Part shown: piece by piece, positions 1 to 8,512 of the stretch
How positions within the stretch are numbered: position 1 is the first letter of the stretch
How the letters are laid out: each line of letters begins with the position of its first letter
Assembly: GCF_030656115.1 (NCBI RefSeq)
Contig: NZ_JAUSOO010000036.1
Coordinates: 1-64,000 of the forward strand
Direction of reading: 5' to 3'
Source: Hydrogenophaga sp.
Lineage (GTDB): Bacteria; Pseudomonadota; Gammaproteobacteria; Burkholderiales; Burkholderiaceae_C
Length of the DNA: 64,000 nt
Translations under genes and position numbers: made by a program
Notes under the pieces: model-generated
Told to the model about the DNA's origin: nothing
The model's database searches: none
Seen by the model: the letters and a program-made list of their open reading frames with translations, nothing else

Positions 1-432
1 CGCAAGGTGCTGGGCAACAACGGCGCCACGCTCAAGAAGTTCGGCAAGCTGGTGGGCGCGCTGGTGCAGGAAGAAGGCGTGAACGAAAAGATGGCCGAGT
101 TCATCAACCCCATTGCGGTGCTGGGTGAGCAGATCACCAAGTTCACCATGGAACTGGGCTTCAAGGGCATGCAGAACGCCGACGAAGTGGGCGCCGCCGC
201 CGTGGACTACCTGCGCGTGGCCGGTCACCTGGTGTTTGGCTATTTCTGGGCCCGCATGGCGCAGGTGGCGCTGCGTGAAATTGCCGCTGGCAACACCGAC
301 CCGTTCTACGTGGCCAAGCTGCAGACCGCGCGTTTCTACTTTGCCAAGCTGTTCCCCGAAACCGCCATGCTGATGCGTACCGCGCGCACGGGCAGCAAGG
401 TGCTGATGGATACCGACGCGGCATTGGCTTGA
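1..432 (+). CDS. Acyl-CoA dehydrogenase, C-terminal fragment (5' end outside window)
   Basis: The reading frame is open from the first base and stops at 432, giving the last 143 residues of a longer protein. The segment is mostly helical and resembles the C-terminal domain of the large (about 600 residue) FadE-type acyl-CoA dehydrogenases, with a stretch ending in an RTARTGSKVLM motif. Family members catalyse the first, FAD-dependent step of beta-oxidation. The following genes (multifunctional hydroxyacyl-CoA dehydrogenase, thiolase, thioesterase) supply the rest of the cycle, which supports the call. The catalytic core is not in the window, so substrate range cannot be judged. Confidence 0.8.
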   Translation, partial: RKVLGNNGATLKKFGKLVGALVQEEGVNEKMAEFINPIAVLGEQITKFTMELGFKGMQNADEVGAAAVDYLRVAGHLVFGYFWARMAQVALREIAAGNTDPFYVAKLQTARFYFAKLFPETAMLMRTARTGSKVLMDTDAALA

Positions 433-475
433 GACGCTTCCTCCCTTCCTCACATCCATCTTCAGAGGCGTTCAC

Positions 476-916
476 ATGATCAAGACTTCCCTCAGTGCGT
501 TATTGCTGGTGGTATGTACCAGTGGTGTCTGGGCCCAGAACACCCCAGTGGGCACCTGGCACTCGATCGACGACAAGACCCAGGAGATCAAGTCCGAGAT
601 CGTCATTGCCGACAACGGCGGTGTGCTGTCTGGCAAGGTGGTCAAGCTCTTGCGCAAAGAAGCCAAACAGGATGCGGTGTGCGACCAGTGCACCGACGAC
701 CGCAAGGACAAGCCGGTGCTGGGTCTGGAAATCATCCGAGGCGCCCAAAAAGCCGAGGGCAAGGATGTGTGGGAAGGCGGCAAGATTTTGGACCCCGAAA
801 ACGGCAAGGCCTACACCTTGCGCCTGACACCCATCGAAGCGGGCAAAAAGCTGGAAGTGCGCGGCTCGGTGTTTGGCATTGGGCGCACGCAAACCTGGGT
901 TCGGGTGATGAACTGA
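476..916 (+). CDS. DUF2147 family exported protein
   Basis: A 146-residue protein with an N-terminal signal peptide (hydrophobic residues 5-20, probable cleavage after VWA) and a mature part starting with a GTWHSIDD motif, typical of DUF2147. The family is a small secreted lipocalin-like domain with no established biochemical role. It lies 43 bases after the acyl-CoA dehydrogenase and upstream of the hydroxyacyl-CoA dehydrogenase, a position I recall as recurrent in Comamonadaceae fad operons. A purine-rich AGAGG lies about 8 bases before the start. The family call is firm; the function is unknown. Confidence 0.85.
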   Translation: MIKTSLSALLLVVCTSGVWAQNTPVGTWHSIDDKTQEIKSEIVIADNGGVLSGKVVKLLRKEAKQDAVCDQCTDDRKDKPVLGLEIIRGAQKAEGKDVWEGGKILDPENGKAYTLRLTPIEAGKKLEVRGSVFGIGRTQTWVRVMN

Positions 917-934
917 TCGTCCCCGCAGAACTTG

Positions 935-1018
935 ACCCACCCCCGCCGCGCTTCGCGCGACCCCCTGCAGGGGGCGGCACTGGCAGCCCGGCAAAGCCGG
1001 TTCTGCGGTGCCTCTGGG
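935..1018 (+). repeat. Dispersed GC-rich intergenic repeat, copy 1
   Basis: About 80 bases containing two short hairpins (CCCCCTGCAGGGGG and CCCGGCAAAGCCGG) fill most of the gap between the DUF2147 gene and the next gene. A closely similar copy lies at 5215-5293 in the gap before the thioesterase, sharing the run GCCCGGCAAAGCCGGTTC except for a few changes elsewhere. The hairpins could also affect transcript stability or termination. Confidence 0.8.
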
Positions 1019-1058
1019 TTAACTCAGACATCGAATAACGTGCAAAGGAACCCGATTT

Positions 1059-3458
1059 ATGAACCGATTTCAAGTGAAAAAAGTCGCCGTGCTCGGCGCG
1101 GGCGTGATGGGCGCGCAGATTGCTGCGCACCTGGTCAACGTCAAAGTGCCCGTCGTCCTCTTCGACCTGCCCGCGAAGGAAGGCCCCAAGAACGGCATCG
1201 TGACGCGCGCGGTGGATGGCCTGAAAAAGCTCAAGCCTTCGCCGCTGGGTGTGGCCAGCGACGCCGATCTGATCGGCCAGGCCAATTACGAAGAGCACAT
1301 GGAGCAGTTGCGCGACTGCGACCTGATCATCGAAGCGATTGCCGAGCGCATGGACTGGAAGCTTGATCTGTACAGCAAGATCGCGCCCTTCCTGGCACCG
1401 CACGCCATCGTGGCCAGCAACACCTCGGGCCTGTCGATCACGACGCTGAGCGAGGCGCTGCCCGAAAGCATCAAGCCGCATTTCTGCGGTATCCACTTCT
1501 TCAACCCGCCGCGCTACCTGACGCTGGTGGAGCTGATCGCCACCCCCACCACCGAACCCCAGGTGCTGGACGACCTGGAAGCTTTTGTGACCAGCGGCCT
1601 GGGCAAGGGCGTGGTGCGGGCCAAAGACACGCCCAACTTCATTGCCAACCGCATCGGCATTGCCGGCATGCTGGCCACGATGAAAGAGGTGGAGAACTTC
1701 GGCCTGACCTATGACGTGGTGGACGACCTGACCGGCAAGCGCCTGGGCCGCGCCAGCAGCGGCACCTTCCGCACCGCCGACGTGGTGGGGCTGGACACCA
1801 TGGCCCACGTGGTCAAGACGCTGCAAGACAACCTGAGTCTGGAGACCGATCCGTTCTACGAGAGTTTCGGCACGCCGCCGGTGCTCAAGGCGCTGATCGA
1901 CGCGGGCCACCTGGGCCAGAAAACCAAGGCCGGCTTCTTCAAAAAAGTGGGCCGCGACATCTTGCGCTACGAGCTGGAGAGCGGTGAATACGTGCCCGCC
2001 GGTGCCAAGGCCGACGAGGTCTATGGCCGCATGCTCAAGCGCCCCGCCGCCGAGCGTCTGAAGCTGCTGCGCAACGCCGAAGGCCCGCAGGGCCAGTTCT
2101 TGTGGGCGATTCTGCGCAACAGCTTTCATTACGCGGCCGTGCACCTGGCCAGCATTGCGGACACCGCGCGTGACGTGGACCAGGCCATGCGCTGGGGCTT
2201 CGGCATGAAGCAAGGCCCGTTTGAGCTGTGGCAGGAAGCCGGCTGGCTGGACGTGGCGAAGATGGTCCAGGAAGACATTGACGCCGGCAAGGCGCTGAGC
2301 AAAGCGCCGCTGCCTGACTGGGTGTTCAAAGGCCCGGTGGCCGAGGCCGGTGGTGTGCACACCGCGCAGGGTTCGTGGAACCCGTCCAAGGGCGTGTTCG
2401 AAGCGCGCCGCAGCCTGCCGGTCTATGGGCGCCAGCACTTCCCCGAGCTGTTGCTGGGCGAAGCCGGTCCGAAGTTCGAAACCGCGGGCACCACCATCGA
2501 AGAGAACGACGCCATCCGCGTGTGGACACTCGACGGTGACGTGCTGATCGCCAGCATCAAGACCAAGATGCACGCCATCAGCCCCGACGTGTGCGAAGGC
2601 CTGATGGCCGCGATCGATCTGGCAGAAAAGGAATACCAGGGTCTGGTGGTGTGGTCCGGCGACGAGCCCTTCAGCGCCGGCGCCGACCTGCAGGCCATGC
2701 TGCCGGCCTTCATGGCCGTGGGCGTGAGCGCGATCGAAGACGCCGAAGGCTTCATGCAGCAGACCATGCTGCGCCTGCGTTATGCCAACGTGCCGGTGGT
2801 GTCCGCCGTGCGCGGCCTGGCGCTGGGCGGTGGCTGCGAGCTGGCCGTGTACAGCGCGCGCCGTGTGGTGCACATGGAGAGCTACATCGGTCTGGTGGAA
2901 GTGGGCGTGGGCCTGGTGCCGGGCGCCGGTGGCCTCACCTACATCGCCCGCCGCGCTGCGGAAAACGCCGAAACCTCCACGGGCAAGGACCTGCTGCCTT
3001 TCCTCACCGAAGGCTTCACCGCCGCGGCGATGGCCAAGGTGGGGACCAGTGCGCTGGAGTCGCGCAAGCTCGGCTACGTGCTGCACTCCGACGTGATCGT
3101 GCCGCACAAGGACGAGCTGCTGTTCGTCGCCATCAACGAGGCGAAGGCCCTGTTCAACGGCGGCTACCGCGCACCGCACAAGCGCCTGTTCCCGGTGGCC
3201 GGGCGCGACGGCAAGGCCACCATCCTGGGCAGCCTGGTCAACATGCGCGACGGCGGCTTCATCAGCCAGCACGATTTCCACATCGCTTCGCTGATTGCGG
3301 GGGTGGTGACGGGCGGCGACGTGGAGCCCGGCACGCTGGTGAACGAAGACTATCTGATGACGCTGGAGCGCCAGGCGTTTTGCTCGCTGATCGTGCATCC
3401 GAAGACGCAGGAGCGGATTCTGGGGATGTTGAACACGGGCAAGCCGGTTCGGAATTGA
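1059..3458 (+). CDS. 3-hydroxyacyl-CoA dehydrogenase / enoyl-CoA hydratase, FadN-type fusion
   Basis: A 799-residue bifunctional beta-oxidation enzyme. The N-terminal NAD-binding fold carries GAGVMGAQIA at residues 13-22, followed by the 3-hydroxyacyl-CoA dehydrogenase C-terminal domains (IHFFNPPRYL near residue 147, NFIANR near 194). A crotonase domain follows from about residue 500, with the oxyanion/CoA loops FSAGADLQAML and LGGGCELA. This order (dehydrogenase first, hydratase last) matches Bacillus FadN and is the reverse of E. coli FadB. It should hydrate 2-enoyl-CoA and oxidise 3-hydroxyacyl-CoA in the cytoplasm. AAGGA lies upstream of the ATG. Its neighbours are an acyl-CoA dehydrogenase and a thiolase. 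Confidence 0.93.
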   Translation: MNRFQVKKVAVLGAGVMGAQIAAHLVNVKVPVVLFDLPAKEGPKNGIVTRAVDGLKKLKPSPLGVASDADLIGQANYEEHMEQLRDCDLIIEAIAERMDWKLDLYSKIAPFLAPHAIVASNTSGLSITTLSEALPESIKPHFCGIHFFNPPRYLTLVELIATPTTEPQVLDDLEAFVTSGLGKGVVRAKDTPNFIANRIGIAGMLATMKEVENFGLTYDVVDDLTGKRLGRASSGTFRTADVVGLDTMAHVVKTLQDNLSLETDPFYESFGTPPVLKALIDAGHLGQKTKAGFFKKVGRDILRYELESGEYVPAGAKADEVYGRMLKRPAAERLKLLRNAEGPQGQFLWAILRNSFHYAAVHLASIADTARDVDQAMRWGFGMKQGPFELWQEAGWLDVAKMVQEDIDAGKALSKAPLPDWVFKGPVAEAGGVHTAQGSWNPSKGVFEARRSLPVYGRQHFPELLLGEAGPKFETAGTTIEENDAIRVWTLDGDVLIASIKTKMHAISPDVCEGLMAAIDLAEKEYQGLVVWSGDEPFSAGADLQAMLPAFMAVGVSAIEDAEGFMQQTMLRLRYANVPVVSAVRGLALGGGCELAVYSARRVVHMESYIGLVEVGVGLVPGAGGLTYIARRAAENAETSTGKDLLPFLTEGFTAAAMAKVGTSALESRKLGYVLHSDVIVPHKDELLFVAINEAKALFNGGYRAPHKRLFPVAGRDGKATILGSLVNMRDGGFISQHDFHIASLIAGVVTGGDVEPGTLVNEDYLMTLERQAFCSLIVHPKTQERILGMLNTGKPVRN

Positions 3459-3477
3459 TGATGTTGTTGGTACGCGT

Positions 3478-3563
3478 GCCCCCATCCCAGCCTTCCCCCA
3501 GAGGGGGAAGGGGTGGAGTCCGTTTGACCCCTTCCCCCTCTGGGGGAAGGCAGGGATGGGGGC
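3478..3563 (+). repeat. Paired palindromic repeat (family R1), upstream of the DUF559 gene
   Basis: Two inverted arms, starting GCCCCCATCCCAGCCTTCC and ending with its near reverse complement, enclose a loop of about a dozen bases. Each arm holds its own small palindrome (CCCCCAGAGGGGG). The same arm recurs at 3940-3973, and pairs occur at 21792-21884 and 23889-24031. The 3' arm supplies the ATG at 3556 of the DUF559 frame. Confidence 0.9.
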
Positions 3564-4005
3564 TCTTCGCCTACTGAAGAACATGCAAAACCAGGCCACC
3601 CCCAACGCCAGAGTCAACGCCCGTGCCCTGCGACGGGACATGACCGACGCCGAGCGAAAGCTCTGGTCGGGGCTTCGCGGCGAGCAGTTGGGTTTCAAGT
3701 TCCGCCGACAACACCCGCTGGGCGCTTACATCGCTGACTTTGCCTGCTTAGAGCCGAAGCTCATCGTCGAGCTCGATGGCTCGCAGCATGTTGACAACCA
3801 GGCCTACGACATGGCACGGGAAGCTTTCTTCAAGGCCCAAAGCTTTGCCGTGCTGCGTTTTCCGTCCAACGCACCGTTCCAGAAACTCGATGGCGTGCTG
3901 AGCGCCATCCTTCATCAACTCAACAGCTTGGCGGGCGTTGCCCCCATCCCCGCCTTCCCCCAGAGGGGGAAGGAGCCAGACACCGCACAAGGAGCGAAAC
4001 CATGA
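3556..4005 (+). CDS. DUF559 (Vsr-like) endonuclease-domain protein
   Basis: A 149-residue protein with the DUF559 fold of the PD-(D/E)XK/Vsr superfamily: TDAERKLW (Glu33), GFKFRRQHPLG, IADFAC (Asp61), then IVELDGSQH (Glu72, Asp74, His78). The annotated ATG lies inside the preceding palindromic repeat. An alternative ATG at 3583 (MQNQATPN) may be the true start, since the conserved domain begins after it. The last 20 or so residues (from about 129) are translated from another repeat arm, and the frame overlaps the thiolase start by 4 bases. It interrupts an otherwise standard fad operon. Members are presumed DNA nucleases, but cellular roles are unknown; a link to repeat mobility is only inference. 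Confidence 0.85.
   Translation: MGALRLLKNMQNQATPNARVNARALRRDMTDAERKLWSGLRGEQLGFKFRRQHPLGAYIADFACLEPKLIVELDGSQHVDNQAYDMAREAFFKAQSFAVLRFPSNAPFQKLDGVLSAILHQLNSLAGVAPIPAFPQRGKEPDTAQGAKP
3940..3973 (+). repeat. Single R1 palindromic repeat arm at the 3' end of the DUF559 gene
   Basis: About 34 bases nearly identical to the first arm at 3478, with the inner palindrome CCCCCAGAGGGGG. It is read through as the C-terminal tail of the DUF559 protein. With the pair at 3478-3563 it brackets that gene. Confidence 0.85.
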
Positions 4006-5210
4006 GCAAACAGATTCAAGACGCCTACATCGTCGCCGCCACCCGCACCCCCATCGGCCGTTCGCACAAGGGCTCGTTCAAGCACCTGCGCCCGGACGAC
4101 CTGCTGGCCCACGCCCTGCGGTCGGCCATGGCCCAGGTGCCCGGCCTGGACCCGAAGGCCGTGGAAGACGTGATCTGCGGTTGCGCCATCCCTGAAGGGC
4201 AACAGGGCCTGAACGTGGCGCGCATCGGTGCCATCCTGGCCGGCCTGCCCAATTCGGTGGGCGGCATCACCGTCAACCGCTTCTGCGCTTCGGGCCTGTC
4301 GGCGGTGCAGATGGCGGCCGACCGCATCCGCGTCGGCGAGGCCGACGTGATGATCGCCGCCGGCACCGAGAGCATGAGCATGGTGCCGATGATGGGCAAC
4401 ACGCCCAGCCTGTCACCCAGCATCTTCCGCAACACCGACGACGTCGAGAGCTACGGCATCGCCTACGGCATGGGCCTGACGGCCGAGAAGGTGGCGCAGC
4501 AGTGGAAGGTGTCGCGCGACGCGCAGGACGCGTTTGCGGTGCAGTCGCACCAGCGCGCCGTGATCGCGATGAAGAACGGCGAGTTCAGCGACGAAATCAC
4601 GCCGGTGGAGGTGACCGACCGCAGCGTGAACCTGGAGACCGCCGAGGTCGCCACCCGCAGCCGCATCATCAGCCTGGACGAAGGTGCGCGCCCCGACACC
4701 TCGCTCGAAGGCCTGGCCAAGCTGCGCACCGTGTTCGCCGCGCGCGGCTCGGTCACCGCCGGCAACAGCTCGCAGACCAGCGACGGCGCTGGCGCGCTGA
4801 TCCTGGTGAGCGAGGCCGCCTTGAAGCGCTACAACCTCACGCCGCTGGCCCGTTTCGTGAGCTACGCGTCGCGCGGTGTGCCGCCGCACCTCATGGGCAT
4901 CGGCCCGGTGGAAGCCATCCCGGCTGCGCTGAAAAATGCGGGCCTGACGCAGGATGACATCGACTGGTTCGAGCTCAACGAAGCCTTCGCTGCGCAGTCG
5001 CTGGCGGTCATGAACACGCTGGGCCTGGATCCGGCCAAGGTCAACCCCATGGGTGGCGCCATCGCGCTCGGCCACCCGCTGGGCGCCACCGGTGCCATCC
5101 GCGCGGCCACCGTGGTGCACGCGCTGCGCCGGCACAACAAAAAGTACGGCATGGTCACGATGTGCGTGGGCATGGGGCAGGGCGCTGCGGGCATTTTTGA
5201 GCGGGTGTAG
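4002..5210 (+). CDS. Acetyl-CoA C-acyltransferase (3-ketoacyl-CoA thiolase)
   Basis: A 402-residue thiolase that closes the beta-oxidation cycle by CoA-dependent cleavage of 3-ketoacyl-CoA. Cys95 in VNRFCASGLS is the acyl-accepting nucleophile; His358 in GHPLGATG and Cys388 in CVGMGQGAAG complete the active site. Length and motifs match the FadA/FadI class. A good ribosome binding site (AAGGAG) lies 9 bases upstream of the ATG, inside the end of the DUF559 frame. It presumably works with the FadN-like enzyme upstream; whether it prefers medium/long chains or acetoacetyl-CoA cannot be told from sequence alone. Confidence 0.93.
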   Translation: MSKQIQDAYIVAATRTPIGRSHKGSFKHLRPDDLLAHALRSAMAQVPGLDPKAVEDVICGCAIPEGQQGLNVARIGAILAGLPNSVGGITVNRFCASGLSAVQMAADRIRVGEADVMIAAGTESMSMVPMMGNTPSLSPSIFRNTDDVESYGIAYGMGLTAEKVAQQWKVSRDAQDAFAVQSHQRAVIAMKNGEFSDEITPVEVTDRSVNLETAEVATRSRIISLDEGARPDTSLEGLAKLRTVFAARGSVTAGNSSQTSDGAGALILVSEAALKRYNLTPLARFVSYASRGVPPHLMGIGPVEAIPAALKNAGLTQDDIDWFELNEAFAAQSLAVMNTLGLDPAKVNPMGGAIALGHPLGATGAIRAATVVHALRRHNKKYGMVTMCVGMGQGAAGIFERV

Positions 5211-5214
5211 ACGT

Positions 5215-5293
5215 GACCCCCCGCGCCGCTTCGCGTCACCCCCCAGGGGGGCGGCACTGGCGGCCCGGCAAAGCCGGTTCCGCTGTGCCCTGG
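5215..5293 (+). repeat. Dispersed GC-rich intergenic repeat, copy 2
   Basis: Similar to 935-1018: a CCCCCCAGGGGGG hairpin, then GGCGGCACTGGC and the CCCGGCAAAGCCGG hairpin. It starts a few bases after the thiolase stop and fills much of the gap before the thioesterase start. Confidence 0.8.
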
Positions 5294-5371
5294 GTGGGAC
5301 CTCGCTTGCGCAGGGAGGTTGCGTCGCTTGGAAGACTGTGGGCTCCCCATTTTGTTTGCACACTGTCTCCT

Positions 5372-6193
5372 ATGAATCCACACGTTTTTGACCAAGCCAT
5401 CGCGCTCACCGCCACGGCCGATGGTGAGTACACCGGTGCCACCTCACCCGCCTACGCCAACATGGTGGGACCGTTTGGCGGCATCACGGCGGCCACCGTG
5501 CTGCATGCGGTGATGTTGCATCCCGCCTTGCTGGGCGAGCCGCTGTCGCTCACGGTGAACTTTTGTGCCGCCCTGGCCGACGGCCCTTTTGCGGTGTCTG
5601 CGCAGCCGGTGCGCACCAACCGCTCGACCCAGCACTGGGTGATGGCGCTCACGCAGATCGCCGCATCGGGCGACACCGAGACGGTGGTGACCGCGTCGGC
5701 CGTGACGGCCGCGCGCCGCGAAACCTGGAGTGTGGACGACGAGCCCATGCCTGCCGTTCCAACCCCGACCGAGGTGCCGCCGTACACCGTGCCTTCACCG
5801 GTCGAGTGGATCCGGCGCTACGAGATGCGTCCCATCGAAGGGGCGATCCCGAACAGCTGGGACGGCACGGGCAGCGACAGCCGCTCGCGCCTGTGGATGC
5901 GTGAGACCCAGCCACGCTCGCTGGACCTCTGCGGTCTCGCTGCATTGGCCGATGTGTTTTTTCCACGCATCTGGCTGCGCCGCGCCACGCGCGTACCTGT
6001 GGGCACGGTGTCGATGACGGTGTATTTCCATGCAGGTTCCGCGCAGCTGGCCGAAGTGGGCCATGGCTGGGTGCTGGGCCAGGCGCGTGCGCAGGCCTTT
6101 CGCAATGGGTTTTTTGACCAGACCGCCCAGCTCTGGAACGAAGCCGGCCACCTGTTGGCCACCACCCACCAGGTGGTGTATTTCAAAAGCTGA
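5372..6193 (+). CDS. Acyl-CoA thioesterase, double hotdog (TesB/4HBT_3-like)
   Basis: I chose the ATG at 5372 (MNPHVFDQ, 273 residues) because the open frame upstream is repeat-derived. The protein has two hotdog halves: residues 20-120 with GPFGGITAATVLHAV, and a C-terminal half ending GHLLATTHQVVYFK, a signature of thioesterase-family proteins related to TesB. It should hydrolyse acyl-CoA to free acid and CoA. As the last gene of the fad operon it may release CoA from end products or dead-end intermediates. It is convergent with the patatin gene, only 24 bases away. The family is clear; the substrate is not. Confidence 0.85.
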   Translation: MNPHVFDQAIALTATADGEYTGATSPAYANMVGPFGGITAATVLHAVMLHPALLGEPLSLTVNFCAALADGPFAVSAQPVRTNRSTQHWVMALTQIAASGDTETVVTASAVTAARRETWSVDDEPMPAVPTPTEVPPYTVPSPVEWIRRYEMRPIEGAIPNSWDGTGSDSRSRLWMRETQPRSLDLCGLAALADVFFPRIWLRRATRVPVGTVSMTVYFHAGSAQLAEVGHGWVLGQARAQAFRNGFFDQTAQLWNEAGHLLATTHQVVYFKS

Positions 6194-6217
6194 GTCCGAA
6201 GCCGTGGCCTCCAGGGC

Positions 6218-8512
6218 TCACGGCCGGCCCAGAAACAGGTACAGACCGGTGTAGCCGCGCGGCGCGCTCACCACGCTCAGGTACAGCGGGCCGATGCCGG
6301 TGTCGGCGCCCACAAACAGGCTGCCGCCGGCGCGCAGGCCGTCAAAGCCGATGTCGCGGCTTTGCGCCCAGGCGTTGCCCGCTTCCAGCGATCCGCCCGC
6401 AAACAGGGCCCGGGCCACGCCCACGCGCAGCGGCAAGCGGCGGTAGTAGGTGAGGCGACCAAACAGCAGGTAGTTGCCCGCCACCTGGCCCACGCGGTAG
6501 CCCGAGAGTTGCTGGAAACCGCCGAGCGAATATTCGTCGATCGCACCGGGTGGAACCTGGCTGGCGCGTGCGAACCGCCCGCCAACGTTGATGGTGTGCG
6601 CACCCCAGGATTTGACCCCGGTGGCGCTGCCTTCCATGCGGGTGAAGCTGCTGCTGCTTTGACCCTCGAAGCTGCGCCGCCCCACCACCACCTCGCCTTT
6701 CAAGCGGTAGCCGTCCGAGGGAAAGTTGGCAAAGTCGAGCTGGTCGGAAATGACGGCGGCGCGCAGGCCCAGTTCGCGCCACCCCAGCGACTGCAACACG
6801 TCATTCGGAATGATGCCTGCCACCAGTTCGGGCGTGGTGCGCCGCTGCGAGGCCACCACGCCCAAGCGCATGTCACCCAGATGGCCCAGCAAACCCATGG
6901 ACCAGCCGATGTCGGCACCCAGCTGAATGCCCTGGCGCTGCACCAGCGCAAGGGCGGCGCCGTCGGTGTTGAAGATCTCCACCTTGCGAAGGCTCGCGTC
7001 CACATACGCTGCTGCAAAGCGCTCGCTGGCGGTGTCCAGCGGCTGGTAAATTTCCGAATACAAGCCCACCGTTTCACCCAGTTGCACGCGGTTGCGCCAC
7101 TCGGCACCGCGTTCGTTGAGCCAGTGGCGGTTGTGGCTGATGCGCAGGTTGAAGGCGCCCTGGCCCTGGAAGTCGGTGCGCAGGTCCAGCCCCACGCGCA
7201 GGTAGTTGGGTCCCCAGTCGTTGGGTCGCAGGCGGATCGCCAGGTCTTCTTCGCCGCTGTCTTCGCGTCGGCTCAGGCGGTAATCCACCCGCTCGTAGTC
7301 GCTGGTGGCGGCCAGTTTTTGCAAGTCGCGCTCAATCAGCGGCACGTCCACGCGCAAGCCGGCGGCCGTGTCCATGGTCACGGCCAGGCGTCCGGCGCGC
7401 TCTTCGCTCACGCCTTCAAAGCGCACGCTGGCAATGCGCCCGATGCGTTGGGTGTTGGCTTCCAGGCGTGTGCGGCGTGCGGCGGTCCATTGCTGGTAGC
7501 GAGGGGGATCGGCGGCAAAGCGCAGCAGTGCCTCGCGCACGCTGTGCGCGTAGTCGTTGCCGATCTTCACCAGCTCGGGTGCCCGGTTGAAGTCGGCCGA
7601 GGTGAGGCGGCCCAGCGGCGGCAGCAACAGCAGATCGTTGTGGGTCAGCGTGGCGATGCTGGCCTGCACGTTTTGTTCGGTCAGGATGTTGACCATTTGC
7701 GCGGTGATGCCCAGCACGCTGTCGAGCGTGTCGCGCGCGGCCAGCGGCGTGCCAATGTTCACGGCAATCACCACGTCGGCGCCCATGCGCCGCGCCACGT
7801 CCACCGGCAGGTTGTTCACCAGTCCGCCGTCGCCCAGCAGCTGGCCGTCCACCTCCAGCGGGGCAAACACGCCCGGCACCGACATGCTGGCGCGCAGGGC
7901 GGCGGCCAGGTCGCCGTGCTCCATCACCACCGCCTGGCCGGTTTCCATGTCGGTGGCCACGGCGCGAAACGGGGTGGGCAGACCGTCAAACGTGGCCAGG
8001 TGGCGGGTGGACAAGGTGTAGCGCCGCAGCAGCACTTCCAGCGATCGGGTGGACACGGCGCCGCTGGGCAACCGAAACTCGCCGTCGCGAAAGCCCAGTT
8101 GCAACACCGGCGAGAGTTCAAAGTCTTCTTCCTTGCGGCGTTGCGACAGCAGCTGGCGCGGCTCGCGGCGCTCAAACAGGTCGCCCCATGCCACCGCCAG
8201 AATTTCGCGCTCCAGCTCGTCGGCGCTCATGCCGCTGGCGTACAGGCCGCCCACAATGGCGCCCATCGAGGTGCCCACGATCAGGTCCACCGGTACTTGC
8301 GCGGCCTCCAGCGCCTTGAGCACGCCCACATGCGCAAACCCGCGCGCACCGCCGCCCGAGAGCACCAGCCCCACCACCGGGCGGGTGGCGGCTTCGGCGG
8401 GGGGCACAGGCTCGGTGGCCCACAACGGGCTGGCCAGCGCCAGCGTGGCGGCGGCCAGCATCTGGAGCCACAGGCGTTGCAGCAGGTGCTGGACGGGGTG
8501 AGCGGTTGGCAT
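6218..8512 (-). CDS. Patatin-like phospholipase with POTRA and outer-membrane barrel (PlpD type)
   Basis: The start at 8512 (MPTAHPVQ, 764 residues) places a signal peptide at about residues 12-33. The passenger is a patatin domain with the oxyanion motif GGGARG (53-58), nucleophile Ser82 in GTSMG and dyad Asp228 in DGG. A POTRA-like segment (about residues 320-400) and a C-terminal Omp85-type beta-barrel ending LYLFLGRP follow. This matches Pseudomonas PlpD, a type Vd autotransporter whose phospholipase A1 domain crosses the outer membrane. It is monocistronic, divergent from the enoyl-CoA hydratase gene and convergent with the thioesterase. Confidence 0.92.
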   Translation of the reverse strand: MPTAHPVQHLLQRLWLQMLAAATLALASPLWATEPVPPAEAATRPVVGLVLSGGGARGFAHVGVLKALEAAQVPVDLIVGTSMGAIVGGLYASGMSADELEREILAVAWGDLFERREPRQLLSQRRKEEDFELSPVLQLGFRDGEFRLPSGAVSTRSLEVLLRRYTLSTRHLATFDGLPTPFRAVATDMETGQAVVMEHGDLAAALRASMSVPGVFAPLEVDGQLLGDGGLVNNLPVDVARRMGADVVIAVNIGTPLAARDTLDSVLGITAQMVNILTEQNVQASIATLTHNDLLLLPPLGRLTSADFNRAPELVKIGNDYAHSVREALLRFAADPPRYQQWTAARRTRLEANTQRIGRIASVRFEGVSEERAGRLAVTMDTAAGLRVDVPLIERDLQKLAATSDYERVDYRLSRREDSGEEDLAIRLRPNDWGPNYLRVGLDLRTDFQGQGAFNLRISHNRHWLNERGAEWRNRVQLGETVGLYSEIYQPLDTASERFAAAYVDASLRKVEIFNTDGAALALVQRQGIQLGADIGWSMGLLGHLGDMRLGVVASQRRTTPELVAGIIPNDVLQSLGWRELGLRAAVISDQLDFANFPSDGYRLKGEVVVGRRSFEGQSSSSFTRMEGSATGVKSWGAHTINVGGRFARASQVPPGAIDEYSLGGFQQLSGYRVGQVAGNYLLFGRLTYYRRLPLRVGVARALFAGGSLEAGNAWAQSRDIGFDGLRAGGSLFVGADTGIGPLYLSVVSAPRGYTGLYLFLGRP

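Noticed and set aside
732-3698. Very long open frame on the minus strand opposite the FadN-like gene, and similar long antisense frames at 6362-8674, 20838-23630, 24822-27206 and 40134-44108
   Set aside because: They lie opposite strong family-supported genes, have His/Arg/Gln-rich compositions without domains, and are expected from the high G/C third-position bias.
3556-4005. Vsr mismatch-repair endonuclease
   Set aside because: The motifs fit DUF559, and there is no adjacent cytosine methyltransferase gene.
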